From Tyto alba (Eukaryota > Chordata > Aves > Strigiformes > Tytonidae), in assembly GCF_018691265.1 (NCBI RefSeq), contig NW_024881279.1, forward strand, positions 2,385,243 through 2,449,242: a DNA stretch of 64,000 nucleotides. The letters run 5' to 3'. Below, piece after piece: positions 1 through 11,560 of the stretch; position 1 is the stretch's first letter; each line of letters starts with the position of its first letter. The notes beneath the pieces are model-generated. The model had not been told where the DNA came from and searched no databases. It saw nothing but the letters and a program-made list of their open reading frames with translations. The translations under genes were made by a program, and so were the position numbers.

Positions 1-1070
1 TGGAAGTGGTAACGATCTGTAAAGTGTTAGGACAGAAGAAAACAATGAAAATAGAGACAAAACAGAGGGGAGGGTATGATTCTGATTGTATTGGCTCACC
101 ACCAAACAAGTGCCAAGGAACTGTGTGGGGCACTGAGATCCAGCTTGTAAAACATGAGAACATATTGTGGAGACGTTATGTTCCACTCCTGCTCAACAGC
201 TGCCCTGTGACCTCAGGCAATTCCCTTCAAATCTGTGCTTTGCCCCCTGCTTGGCTCTTGCAAGCTCTTCATTTCTTTCAGTGGATGCTTAGACATGACC
301 TGACACGTGGGTTTTGTCTTTATTGAGGTTCACAAGTGTTGATAGAATTAAAACATAACCTTTCACTTCATCTCCCATGTAATCCCTATCCCCATTTAAC
401 TGTAATCAAGGAGATGTCTAGCCTAGCTGGGGTATGTCTGCAGACTGGATGGGACTACTGAATTTGGCTACTAGATTGATATTTGTGCTGGTAGAGATGA
501 TAATACAGTGGTACAATGTTCAAAGCAGGTTGTACAACTGGTGAGGGAGCCTCTAGCAGGAGGAATTCGAGGAGTTAATGTACATGGATGTTTCGGATCG
601 GTATCAATTGGTACTGACATCCTTGACAGCCCCTTCTAAACTGCCTGGGCTGGGTTCCGTCTGAGTGCAGACAGGATGATATGTTTGGATGGGTTTCTGC
701 AGCTGTGGAAGGCAAAATCATCTTTGATCCTGAACCCAAGGAACCCTGGTCATCTGTGCTGCGGTCATCTAGTTCTGCCAACAAGTGCATGATTGCGTTT
801 GTCCTCTCCAGTTCTGGCTCAATTTGAGTTGTTCTTGTTGAGTCACTTTAATCATTGAGGACACTTGAAGTTACTCAGGCCTGAAAGGACGGTATGTTGT
901 TAAACATGAAAACAGGCCCAGAATAGCATGTTGCTGCAATGGTTGGTTGTTCTCTTTCAATGCTCAAAGCTCTTCTGAGCACACAGGGATGTGTGTGCAG
1001 CCCTGGGGTAGCAATGGCTGTAGGTGAACTCAATAGGTGGAATGGAAGAGGCTTCACTCAGCGCTAATAT
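1..1070. other. Unique noncoding DNA, no gene seen
   Basis: Mixed-composition sequence without recognisable repeats, RNA genes or coding exons. Short open frames occur on both strands (up to 106 codons at 6-326) but resemble no known protein and have no splice or promoter context. It could be intergenic or intronic. Confidence 0.6.
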
Positions 1071-1560
1071 GAAATAATCATCTCCAAGAAAAGCTGGGTG
1101 GACTTGCGTATGTGAATTTATTGGCCGTAATTTGCATTTTTACTCATTAAGAGCTGATAATTCTGATAATAAAGAATAATCTTTGCCATCAAGCATCCCA
1201 AGTGACTTAACAGTCCTTAATTAAGCATCATAATTTTCTTTGAAGCAGGTAAATGTTATTGCATATTTCAGGTAGGCAAGTAGGGACTGAAGACCAAATG
1301 AAGCTCTTGTTGTAAGCTTTGCTGAAAATGAATGTTTTAGGATCTGTATTTTTTCAGCAGAGGATAGGCCTTAGTTAGGGGGACTTAATTTTTCAACTTG
1401 TGTCATTTGTAATTTCTCACTGGAAAAGAGGTATATCAATTTGTCTGTTTGGGCTCAGCATTTGTCTGATTCTTCATATTTTATGTGAAATTTGCACAAG
1501 AATAAAAGCCTTTATGGTGAAACAAACACAAGTTGCTAAATGTGTAACTGAAAAACTAAT
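1071..1560. promoter_or_regulatory. AT-rich block with POU, GATA and homeodomain words (candidate enhancer)
   Basis: The block contains a perfect octamer ATTTGCAT at 1130-1137, fused on its left to a homeodomain core (TAATTTGCAT, 1128-1137). Two TGATAA words lie close together at 1155-1160 and 1164-1169, and a TTAATTAA palindrome at 1217-1224. CpG is nearly absent. Dense, varied AT-rich words without simple repeats are typical of vertebrate conserved noncoding elements. The motifs are seen; the enhancer role is inferred, and conservation was not tested. Confidence 0.3.
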
Positions 1561-2140
1561 TGTGCAGTAGTGGAAGGTGCAGTGTGGAGCACCCCAGGCA
1601 ATTCTGTCTTCTAAAAACACAGCTCTACTCGCACAGGCAGTGACAAGTGAACATGAAACAGGATCTCTTACAATTTTTCAATACAAATGGCTGTTTCCAA
1701 GAGGTGGGTTCCACCTGACTGCGGAGGAATTCTTGCCTCGGAAGGAAGAGGCAAGCTGTTTGTATGCACGTAATGTTACTGCTGTCAAGTCTTCAACAAA
1801 AAGGAGGGGGAAAAGAATGTCCCAGGCCCGCCTGGCAATTGAGTTCAGAGCACTTGGGCAACACCCAGGTGCATTTCTCACCCTTGAGCATCAGCCGCGC
1901 TCGGGTGGGAAGCGCTGCCAGGGCCGGGGGCAGCCGAGGGCTCGGAGCCCCCCCTCGCCCCCCAGGCCAGGCTGAGCCCAGCCCCAGGGATCGGGCCCCT
2001 GCCTTGCCGCAGCCCCGCTCTGTGCGGTGTGTGCATCCTGAACTGAGACCTACAGTAATTTGCTCATTTGCTTTCCTGTATTGAAGTTCTTGGCTGAAAT
2101 GGAGGAAGGATTCACACTGCATTCGGGCTTACTATGACCT
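1561..2140. other. GC-rich patch with overlapping chance reading frames
   Basis: The core at about 1885-2035 is rich in C, G and CpG. Open frames of 132 and 106 codons on the plus strand and 109 on the minus strand overlap one another here. Several long frames at once on both strands is what stop-poor GC-rich DNA produces, so none is called as a gene. No start-site architecture or splice pair stands out. Confidence 0.5.
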
Positions 2141-3230
2141 AAAGAGACAGTACTGAATCTACAAGACTGCTGTAGCCATTAAGTATAATAAAATCTGATT
2201 TATAGTTAGCAGTAGAATACAAAAAAATTACAAGGGCTTCAACTGGTGGTTTAACACTTACATGTTTGCGCTTTTTGCCCCTGGAGAGGAGCACAGCCTT
2301 TACCACAGGTAGTTCTGGCAACCTCCCTCTGTTACTCAGTTCCAGCAATAAGGACAGATGTAGAGGTTTGGTAGGTTGTACTCTGGTCACTTGAAAGGAA
2401 GGGGTTAAAACAGGCTGCTAACACTGGGTTTTGTTCTGCTGTCATAAGTAACCCATATTGTGAGACACCAAAGGAAAGAAAATGAGTCTTTGTAGGAGGA
2501 CAGGACATCCCTACTGGGATCATCATGAACAGTCATGCTCTATGAAATAACAGTCAAGAAAGAGTCACTGGCTCTTTACAAGGTCCCAGGTTCCAAATTC
2601 TCTTGTACTTAGAAAGCCTAGAAAATAAGATAACTTTATGTTGGCCATATCACAGGAAATCCAGATTAATCCCCCTGGACTCTGGAGCCAGCTTAGATTT
2701 ACCCACCAGTGGCATTTGTCTTTTCTATTCGCTGGAAAGAAGCTGGTGCTAGCTGAGGTGAGGGTTTGATCTACGCCCATGGCAACTCAAGTGTGCCCGC
2801 TGGCATGTTGCTACGCGACAAATGCACTGTCAGCTTTATTCCCCGAGAAAGCTGAGAGGTGTTAATATAACTGAAACTGATAATTTCAAATATTAAACTT
2901 GAGACAGGCTTCAAAAAGCTTTAGTCATAGGAGTCATTTCCTCCTTCCCATTTAAGAAAAATCAATCCACTGAGCTGCTGAAAGGGTGTCCTGGGGTTGG
3001 GGCAATGCCCTCTGCTCAGCTCTCCTGGCCCCCAGATCCCGGTGCTGGGCACAGGGTGGGCAGGTCTGGCCCCGGCCGGAGGAGCAGTGCCAGCTGCCAG
3101 CCCCTGCACCCCTGTGCCATGGAAGATCCATTTGCAGATGTGGGACCTGCTGCTCCTCTCAATTAACGTGGCTTAGCTCTGGCGTACCCTCGCCGGTGTC
3201 TGATTTATTCCAGTTTTAGCAAGATGAGAG
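2141..3230. other. Noncoding DNA with paired RFX-like sites and a GC patch
   Basis: Nothing gene-like is seen. Two X-box-like words lie close together: cccatggcaac at about 2776-2786 and gttgctacgcgac at 2807-2819. A GC-richer stretch at about 2985-3190 yields a 77-codon plus-strand and a 62-codon minus-strand frame, both judged fortuitous. Confidence 0.45.
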
Positions 3231-4430
3231 TTGGCTCTTTCTACCCAGGTACATAAATTACCTTTCCAGGGTGACTGTGATAACAGATTCTGAATAATAT
3301 ACAGAGTCAATTAATTAGAGTGCTGGTACTCTACTGATCTGTGGAAAGGTCACAGTCATATTTACTTTTTCTACTATTAAAGTAGGAAGTGAAAATCAGT
3401 TTTACAGTGCATCCATGAGTTTATTTATCAATGACTTCAAGGCATGTGTGTACTATTCAGCCATTAAACCCCAGTGATTTGTATCTGAGTGACTGTTGTT
3501 GCTGTGGTTATTTGCAAACATGTCACAGCAGCATCATTTGAGTGTCTAGGTTTCATATACATGTTGTTTCCTTCTTAAAAATATGTCTTGAAAAGCAGTG
3601 ATGCTGGCATGTCAAAGAACAAATGTACCTTTGGTGCTGTTCAGTTTGTCTTGTTTTTTCCATCCAACTCGGTAACTTCTTACAGTGTGATCAACTTGTA
3701 AACAGTTTCTGTTTGAAGCAGTCATGTAAAAACTGGAGGTTAATAACCACCAGTAAAGTTTGTATATTATGTCAGCAGCCTGCCACTAGAGAGACAAAAT
3801 AAATACTTCTGATGCAAAATGTGATGATTAAAAGGTTCGAATAGACAAATATTTTTCTTCCACGCATCTTGAGCATTTGTGGTGAGCTCATGTGTTAAAC
3901 TATGCTGATCATTCTGAAGAGACCCCTGGATTTATTTCCATATGACAGTGTATAATCCATTCTCCAATTCTGTTCTGAATTAGCTTTAACATTTGGTAAG
4001 GTCTTCAACTGCAAATATCTAATTTCTTATTCAATATTCAGATTTCAAAATGAAATAAATGATCTATTTACATGCATCAGTAGACCATCTGGTTCCATAT
4101 GAGAATTCAACAAAGAATCTATTAATTGTCACGCATGTTTATTCATCTTTCTCAATTCATAATTCTCTGTAAAGAATTAAATCAGAGGATCTTTTGCAAA
4201 TAAACAAGCCAAATTATTATTTTGAAGCTCCAACTTCCATACCTAAAACAAAATAAAATGAAGAGCTGATGTAAATATCCAGGAAAAGTAAAACATTCAA
4301 TTACATGCATACATAAAGCACTATCATTTTCTGCAACTAGCTAAGTTCCTTTCATCTTGCATTTAAAATGCATAATTACCATCACCAGTAGAACACGTAG
4401 AACAACAGAAAGAGAAAACAATGTATAGAA
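3231..4430. other. AT-rich unique block, conserved-element-like
   Basis: About 1.2 kb of AT-rich, non-repetitive sequence with almost no CpG and no open frame of 60 codons. It contains TAATTA words (for example in tcaattaattagag near 3310) and a dense AT-rich run at about 3840-4230. The composition fits a distal regulatory or conserved noncoding element. Conservation is an inference that needs alignment. Confidence 0.3.
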
Positions 4431-4960
4431 GGAAGTGTTAGGGTAAATTATGTGAAAGCAACAAGCCAAGACAATTTGTCTGCGGTACTCTACTGTTTCT
4501 ATAGTTCCCACCCCCACCCCCCCCCCCCCGAGACAGCCGTGCCAGCGCTATGTCCGTGGATTTATAAGCCTGCGCTGGGCGTAGCGTTAAAAGGAGGATG
4601 AGATGTGTTGGGGTGTAGAGGGGGGGCAGCAGCTGAGCCATAATGCAGGTAATGGGGAGTAAGGACTGGGGGAGGCTGGCAGGGGTGCTGCTGGGCTGGG
4701 ACAGGAACTCTGCCGTGGGACCCGAGCCAGCGCGGGTCGGGGGGCTGCGGAAGGAGCTGAGGCTGAGCTGGGTGATTGCTGTGTGGATGGGAAGAATAAA
4801 ATAGGTGGAGGTATTTTTGGATAAAGCGTGGCTAGCGAGAGAGGACGGATGCACGGTATTACTTCTCAGATGAGTTTGGGTAGTTCATGGCAAGGAGGAA
4901 GCTCCTGTAACAGTCTGTGGGGTGACATTTTAAAGGGGGGTACAAATTCCCTTTTCTAAA
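4431..4960. other. G-rich noncoding patch
   Basis: The sequence downstream of the C run is G-rich on the plus strand, with a 7-G run at 4620-4626 and ggggg-type runs to about 4745. The minus strand is open for 138 codons (4438-4854), but the product is low-complexity, includes a poly-glycine stretch read from the C homopolymer, and resembles no known protein. It is treated as chance. Confidence 0.5.
4507..4529 (-). repeat. C-run repeat, G-quadruplex motif on the minus strand
   Basis: Plus-strand C runs of 3, 5 and 13 bases are separated by single A residues (4507-4509, 4511-4515, 4517-4529). The minus strand therefore has G13-T-G5-T-G3, which satisfies a G-quadruplex pattern with one-base loops; the plus strand could form an i-motif. 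It is also a slippage-prone homopolymer, so its length may vary or be mis-assembled. Confidence 0.75.
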
Positions 4961-6780
4961 GTTTCTGGAAGATTAAAAACAGAGGGGTGATTGCAGTCTT
5001 CTGGGGGGAAATTTTGAGGTACATCCAAATAGCATCTGTGCGTCCCTGGAGCCTTATTTTTATCTCCCAGACACTCCAAGCATTATTTCTGGAAATCAAG
5101 AGTCCTCGGGCACATAGTACTTTTACTGTGAGTGACTTCAAGCTGGAAAATGTGATTCATTGGAGCTAAAATGTAATTTCCAGAATAGTCATCTCTCACA
5201 GCTTATCTTCTGGAAAAAAAGACATTTTGGCATGTCAGCAGGTGAAAAGGTTGGACACCTGCTGCGACTTATGGATAGTGTTTTATTACTTTCACATTTC
5301 TTATTTTAACTTCATTGCCTGACATAGTCATTACCTTTTCAAGGACATAGTTTTTAAAAGTATTGGGAGTCTTTTCTCCAGAGTATACCGAAACTCCTGT
5401 AATGTAAGACATAAATGTACCTAATGCACCTCTCTCACTTTCCTGCCGAGCCTTGGAAATGACATGGCCATGTTCATTATGTACTGATGGTTTGTCTCAA
5501 TTTCTTCTTCCAGGTTGCTGTAATTTTAAAAATTGGTATCATATATTCCTACAGCAAAGAAGGGTACCAAATTGGTAATGATTTATGAGCGTTCTCCCTT
5601 GATTTATTAATCCAAATTAGCACAGCTCCATAATGACAGAGATCGCTCCTACCTGATACTTTTTGAGGGTTCTGCATGAGCATATTGGGGTTGGAATTTT
5701 CAAAATCTCCTTAAGTATTAGACTAACCTAAGCCTCTAACAGGATTGACAGACGTCAGCTTCAAACTAGAAGTCAAAGCCTGGGCCCTGGAAATAAACTG
5801 CCTTTCCTGACATCTCGGTTCAGACATCCATCCGTCCCACTGGTATTTCATGTCTTCATTCTAAGAGTGAAAAATAGGCTTTTTGTCACCCAAAGTTGAC
5901 AGTTTAACAGCTGCTTGTTACAACGCTTAAAACCTGTGTGTGATTTAGCTTAAAGTCGCCAGGTTTGCTTTCCCTGGGGCTGCACCAAGCGGTGCTGACG
6001 GGGAAGGCGACTGGAGCCCTGCCCAGCGCTGCCCGAGTGAAATTCATGTTTGATAACGACGTTTTCTGGGCCTCCCGGTTTGTAAGAGCCGTTCGTGAAC
6101 CGTCTGGTAGAGGCTGCTCAGGCCACACATCTCTGTTACCAGGTACCTAAACTGGAATCTTAATGAGCAGGTCACAGACCAGAAGCGCGAGCTGAGCCTT
6201 TTCTCTCCTTTGGGTGTCTACGAGGCGGCAGCTGGGGTACGAATTGCTTGTTGTTCCCTGCTGCATGATTTCTCTGGCTGATGGTATAACACCAGAGTGG
6301 TGCTGTGGATGGTCCTAAAATAGAAAAATGAATTCCAGGTGCCCGACCTATAACCTTTCAGGCTCAGTTTCAGCTGTAGGAGAAAACCACTTGTAGAACA
6401 GGCAGGAGAGAAGGCCTGACACGCTCATCTGTGCTTTATGCTTTTGCTGAAAATATTCTTCCATCCTCTGTCTCCACAAATCACCCGGAGGAGTGATGCA
6501 GGCAGTACTGCATTGCTGTGTTTTCATTGAATGTGGCTGCTGGGAGAAAGTCAGGAAAACTTATTTTGGAGTATTGTTAGGTGTGTTGGGTTTGGCAGGG
6601 GTGTCTCTTGATTTTAATGCAGCCAAGAGACTCTATTTCAGTGTTTCAGGCTTTAATGTTAGAGAAAACCTGGAACAGGTTTTATAGAAAGATTTATGCA
6701 GCTTCCGAAGACAAGCTTGCACATGCTTGTAATTATTGTTCACCCGTGAGTTTGCTGAAATCTAACTCTGCCTCCTGAGT
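4961..6780. other. Unique noncoding DNA
   Basis: Alternating AT- and GC-moderate sequence with no recognisable repeat family or exon. The notable local structure is the inverted E-box pair at 5237-5263, listed separately. Open frames of 60-75 codons at 5900-6150 and 6490-6780 have no supporting features. Confidence 0.5.
5237..5263. promoter_or_regulatory. Inverted pair of CAGGTG E-boxes
   Basis: AGCAGGTG at 5237-5244 is mirrored exactly by CACCTGCT at 5256-5263, with 11 nt between. Each arm contains the CAGGTG/CACCTG E-box bound by ZEB and SNAIL family zinc-finger repressors and by some bHLH factors. ZEB proteins have two zinc-finger clusters and can use paired sites. The motif is seen; binding is inferred. 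Confidence 0.35.
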
Positions 6781-7108
6781 GACAAGTATAAACTACCGTG
6801 CAATTGTTTCTCCCTCATTTAATGAACTCGTAGCCTCATTTGTATGTTAAATGAGGAATCAATGCAATCAGACCACAAAAAGTAGATATTCTGTATAGAT
6901 CAGACTCTAAGATATCAGCAGCTGAAATGTTACCCTAATTTCAGTCACCATTTATAGAGGTAATGGAAAATATTGATTTCAAATGCCATTGCCAAAATAT
7001 GAAAGCATATTTTATAACTTGTTTGCTCCTGGAATTTCATCTCCCCTATCAAAAACTTTTTGAGGATGCCTGAATAACAGCTCTGACACTAATATTTTCT
7101 CTTTTAAG

Positions 7109-7196
7109 CATGGTTAATGAAGAAGTAGTGTCCAAAAAACATAGAAAGATTTTTCTGGCGGCCAGTGATAGAGAAATAGCTAGTGTCCCTGGGATG
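7109..7196 (+). other. Candidate 88-nt exon with good splice sites
   Basis: A pyrimidine-rich acceptor (ttttctcttttaag, ending at 7108) precedes 88 nt that end at a strong donor, ATG|GTAAGT (gt at 7197). One frame is open throughout: one base, then 29 codons beginning at an ATG (MVNEEVVSKKHRK...). The other two frames have stops. By chance alone a frame this short is often open, and I do not recognise the peptide. It could be a small coding exon, a lncRNA exon or a cryptic site. Confidence 0.2.
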
Positions 7197-7203
7197 GTAA
7201 GTA

Positions 7204-7304
7204 CTGAGAAAAAGAGAATTATAGCTCAAAAATTGATGTAAACCAGCAACTTTCATTGCTTAGCATACAGTAATAATATTTTTTGGTTTACATCAACTTC
7301 TCAG
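7204..7304. repeat. Interrupted inverted repeat (hairpin-forming)
   Basis: A perfect 13-bp arm, ttgatgtaaacca at 7233-7245, pairs with tggtttacatcaa at 7284-7296 around a 38-nt loop. An outer 7-bp arm, ctgagaa at 7204-7210, pairs with ttctcag at 7298-7304, with a 22-nt bulge on the left side. The inner arms carry a forkhead-like TAAACC/GGTTTAC word. The structure is too bulged for a classical microRNA precursor. It starts just inside the donor of the candidate exon. Confidence 0.55.
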
Positions 7305-8270
7305 CATATGTTTTCTTTAATGATGATTTTTTTTTTTGAAACTTGTCTAATAAAATATTCTCATACATTGTATCCTAACAAATAGAAGAACTATAATGTT
7401 TTTATGATTTGTACATGTTTATGATGCTTCTTTTGTGATCATACATGCGGAAACATATGTTCATAGACTCCACAGGTGTCCAGAACTCTGCCTCAAAAGC
7501 TAGAAATGGAAGTGACAGTAGATTTAGTAGCAATTGTTTTACATACAACATATCAAAAACTTTTAAAAGCTACTTTTGTCTGATGTGTCTCGCTAGCTGG
7601 AAAAACTGATGAACGCCTCTGTCAAGGTACAGATCAGTTGAAATTAAAATGCTTCATGTAATCATGCCGTCATTGCTGAAAACTTAATTTCTAAGAGGGT
7701 GAAGACGCTAAGGGGATGATAAATTTGGGTAATGTCAAACATCCCATTTCAACATTTTTTGAATGAAATGTTTCAGTACCTCCTTTCAAAGTGTCTTTCT
7801 ATTTTTGAAAGACTTTAAGATTCAATTATCTTTTTATCTTTTTCAAAATCAAGTATCAGATTATATCAGAGTCCAGTATTGTAAAGTTCAGGCCTGCACA
7901 TCTGTAAAACATGACCCTCTCATATCTTGAAATAAAGTTTTGAGTTTCAAATGCTTACGTTCGCATTATTCCTTGATCATTTGTGAACCAAAGTGGAAAA
8001 GGTATCCTGCCAGGCACTGCCAGTGAAGCTGTTTTCTTTGTTGTTAACAGTACTAGTGAATGAACAACTAAACTTAAGTGAAATAATGAAATACCCCAAA
8101 CTTAACCTAAATTTTTCTTATATATATATGTAGATATAAAAATTATTATTGGGTTCTTTGTTTTTCACCAAAAAGCTGCAGGTTTTCTTTATTAGTTCGT
8201 CTTTCTGTTATAGCCTGGACTAAAGACTGGGTACTTGAGCAAGACAGGAAGCAAATAATAAAGAATTACT

Positions 8271-9489
8271 TTTTGAATGATACCAGAAGGTTCCCATCCC
8301 CTCTCCCGGCGTGGGGTCGGAGGTGGCCCAGGGGCCAGGAGCAGCCTCCCGGACATTCGGATGCTTTTTTCAAAGCTTGCAGGGAGGGGTGTGGGGGAGG
8401 AACCTCTGGAGCACCTGCCCGGGCTGGGAGCAGAAGTGGAAGATACGCTGCTGTGGCTCAGGTTAAATCAGAAGTTAACAATTCCCTTTGCAGGAATACA
8501 TTAAACAGGCCTCGTTTTTACAGAATTTAAATGTGCAATATAATAGAGGTGCAAGTGTCGTCTTTGTGCAAATGTTATCACTGTTAAATAAAATATACCA
8601 TGGTAAGTGTAAAGTAGCGCTTGCGTAAGCTGAAACCCCTGAAATGTGAGATTGTCTATACGATGTCTGCTAATAAATTTGTGGTAGCAGGCATAGTTTA
8701 ATAGAAAGTCCACAGGAGAGGAGAAGTAAGCACATTAGCCTGTAGCAATTACAGTAACTTTGGTGCTGAGGCTCAGAGCAGTTTAATGAATGTAATATGA
8801 TAAAGTATTCCATAAGTGGGAGAAAAGCTGTAGATCAGAAGGAAGGAGTGGTGTTAGGTGGGATCGCTTTCTCAGTAATTGGCAAAAACCTCGTAAATGG
8901 GTGACTGGAGTTATTCTGAGCCCACGTACACAAACACGCCTGTAGGCATCCCTGGGTGGCAGCGAGGCCGGCTGCTCCCACTCCCGGCTGCCCTTGAATT
9001 TCACTCCGCAGGGTCTGGCACGCTTTAACTTCTTGCTCCTAATCCGATGGTTGGGGTCGGGGCTACCAGGCGAGGGGCTTGCCCCCGTACCGGGCACAGG
9101 GGGTTTGGGCTCTGCTGCAAGCCCGTGGGGAACGCGTGGGGCCGGGGGCTGTGCGTACTCGAGGGGGGTGCACCGTGTCACAGCTAAATTCTGTGCTGAA
9201 CCGGTGTCTCGGTGTGACTGTTACTCTAAGCAAAGCTCACACCTGACCGCAAAGAGATTATTATGGCTGCAACGTGAAAGGAGAATAGCTGTTCTCCCTT
9301 CTGCAGACCCAGATTTATCCTCTGCCTGGTGAATTTTGCTAAATTGATTCTTCCCCAGGCAGTGAGCAGACTGGCATGAAAGAGCCGGTGTAAATGTATT
9401 TGTCCCACTCAGTGTCATAGTCCCAGCTGAAAGGATGCCTCAGATCACTGATGAGCTGCAGACAGAGCACAGCTTTTCCCCCCTTTCCT
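8271..9489. other. Mixed DNA with GC/CpG patches
   Basis: GC-rich patches at about 8285-8420 and 8920-9190 flank ordinary sequence. The second has moderate CpG density, and overlapping frames (132 codons minus, 112 plus) that are attributed to composition. No repeat family or exon is recognised. Confidence 0.45.
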
Positions 9490-9573
9490 CTGTTGGTTTG
9501 TTTTTTTGGTTTGTTTTTTTTTTTTTTTTTTTTTTTTGTGTGTGGTTTTTTGTTTTTTTTTGTTTTTTTTTTT
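9490..9573. repeat. T-rich simple repeat
   Basis: T-rich tract with G interruptions, including an uninterrupted run of 24 T at 9514-9537 and a short GTGTGTGG segment. It is slippage-prone low-complexity DNA. It is not clearly the poly-A tail of any recognisable minus-strand retroelement. Confidence 0.85.
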
Positions 9574-11000
9574 ATCCTATACCATTTCCAGAAATAGAGC
9601 TTGTCGTTGAGCCCTGCCCCAGGGAGGTTTCTCCATGGGCCTCCTTGCTGGGGGACTTTCTCCCTTGGAAGTGGGCTCTGCTGGAACATAAATTAAAGCA
9701 CTACCCAACTGCTCGCGGCCTTTCCACTCGTTCGCAGGGCCCAGGACTGATGTTGTCTGGTAGGAAAATCACTGAACCACTGCTCACACGGGCATTTGGG
9801 CACAGAACCATCCCCGCTTCTTTGATAGACATCAGAGATGTCTAACTGTCAAGCACCTTCCTATTCTCATGCCTATTCAGAGACAGGTGGAAAACGGATT
9901 GCGGTCTAGCTACTGAACGCTTTGGGTTCCTGTGTTGTTATCTGCTGCATTCAGGTTGACTCATTCCAGGATTATGTAGGCACTTTATTCACTGTGTTAT
10001 TACTGGAAAGCTCTTTCTGCAGAAGCTTGGAATATAAAACTGAAAATATACTGATTGTAAACTGTCTAAGATAGCATGCAGCGTGTTGTAAAAGTAGGTC
10101 CTGTCTGCGCGCCACTAATTCCACAACTGAAAAATCCGTAGTAAGTGTTAAACTTGTTCCTGCTACAATGCAAGTGTTGTTGGTAACTGCCAAAATTGAG
10201 ATTCTCATCACAGACAAATCTGTAGTCTGACTTCTCTTCACATTTAATTTTTTCCTAGTTGAAAAACAGTCTTTTAATGCGTTACTGCTGGATGTTTCAG
10301 GTATTTTCTCCAAGATTTTGACAATCCAAGAATTTCAGACGTGGGTGGTTATAAACTTTCTCTTGAAATGTGCCATAAAGCAGGAAAAGGAGCCAGAATT
10401 CGTAATATTTCATTGCTCTGCTACATCTCAAGGACGCTGTTGTCCGAGGGGCAGGTGGCAGTCAAATTAAAATGAAGCTGAAGAGACTTCAGAAGTAGTG
10501 GGGTGTTCTTTCTGTGTTTTTTACCCCAATTTCTCTTCTACCCGTATTGGGGTTTCTGTGATGTGAATGACAACTGAGCTTTCCATCATTAGACAGCTCC
10601 ACTCTTAAGAGCAAAAATGATTTACCTAAAGAGAAGATTTCTGTCTCAGAATTTCTAGTCTTCAGTTTCAAAGTCTAATACGTTTTTTTTTCCTCTCTTG
10701 GCAATGTGAGGAGCTTTGAAACACAAATATTTATGGACAAAGCAGTGTTTGGATTACGGAATGAAGAGTCCAGATCAGCTGTGTTGCTTATCTGTTTAAG
10801 AGAATTATGAGCATGGGCACACTGCTTAGATAACATCTTACAGCTTTGATTCTACAGAACACGCTTGATTAAAAAGTAGCCCAAAGAAAGAAGAGGTTCA
10901 TTTTACAGCTTCCTGCGAAGATACAGGATTTGGCACCAGTTCTCAGTTCCATGGGGAAAAACAGGTTATGAATATACATACCTATAAAATAGTTATGAGT
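9574..11000. other. Unique noncoding DNA
   Basis: Moderately AT-rich sequence without recognisable genes or repeats. Frames of 113 codons (9972-10313, minus) and 60 codons (10489-10671, minus) lack support. A short poly-T run lies near 10683-10691. Confidence 0.5.
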
Positions 11001-11130
11001 CGAGTCGCAGCTGAGTGCCCGAGCTGTGCGGGGCTCCCGGCGCTCAGCCGTGCAGAGCCGCGGGATGGGGCGAGGGGACGCAGGTCCTGCCCCCTCCACC
11101 CGCCAGAACCCGGCCCGAAAGAGCCTGCAC
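11001..11130. other. Small CpG-rich patch
   Basis: About 130 bp with clustered CpG between AT-rich flanks. It is too short for a standard CpG island, and no TATA element or convincing donor is seen beside it. It may be an isolated CpG-rich element or residual unmethylated DNA. Confidence 0.35.
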
Positions 11131-11209
11131 CCCCTAGGAAGTGATTTATATTTGTTCCCTGGGTAAACAGAGAACTCTGCCAGGTTCTGCCAGTCCAGCA
11201 CCTTTCAGG

Positions 11210-11560
11210 CGCATTTAGATTAACTTTTAGAAAAATAATAAAAATAACGGCCCAGCTAATTAATGCCCTAGAAATTCTATAGAAGGCCTTATGACACCTA
11301 CATTAATACCAAATGAGTTCATGATGATTAATGTTATTAAAATAAATGTCATGGGAATGAATAATGGCTTGGTCATTATTTTAAAGTGTTGCCACTGGAT
11401 CTATAAAAGCTAATGATTCAATTCTGGGGAAGTAATTCTGCATGTTCATGTCTAACACCTGTGGAGAATTCAAAGTTTTGTACAAACAAAATAGCCATGA
11501 AAATAACATGAAAAAATGTGTGTATTCTCTGAAAAACAGAATGTGCCCTGGCTTATGGAA
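11210..11560. promoter_or_regulatory. AT-rich conserved-element-like block
   Basis: Dense AT-rich sequence with homeodomain words (cagctaattaatgcc near 11250, gattaatgttattaaaataaatg near 11330) and no CpG after the start. It has no repeat identity and no open frame of 60 codons. This texture is characteristic of developmental enhancers in vertebrate gene deserts. The enhancer call is an inference. Confidence 0.25.

Larger units (their letters stand above)
6781..8270. other. AT-rich unique block
   Basis: About 1.5 kb of AT-rich, CpG-poor DNA with no open frame of 60 codons. It includes a short (TA)n tract at about 8119-8129, the candidate exon at 7109-7196 and the inverted repeat at 7233-7296. 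Word content resembles conserved noncoding DNA, which is not testable here. Confidence 0.4.

Noticed and set aside
3833..3845. ggttcgaa word like a tRNA T-arm
   Set aside because: No acceptor stem, D-arm or anticodon arm around it.
4438..4854. 138-codon minus-strand frame
   Set aside because: Contains a poly-glycine stretch encoded by a C homopolymer; low complexity.
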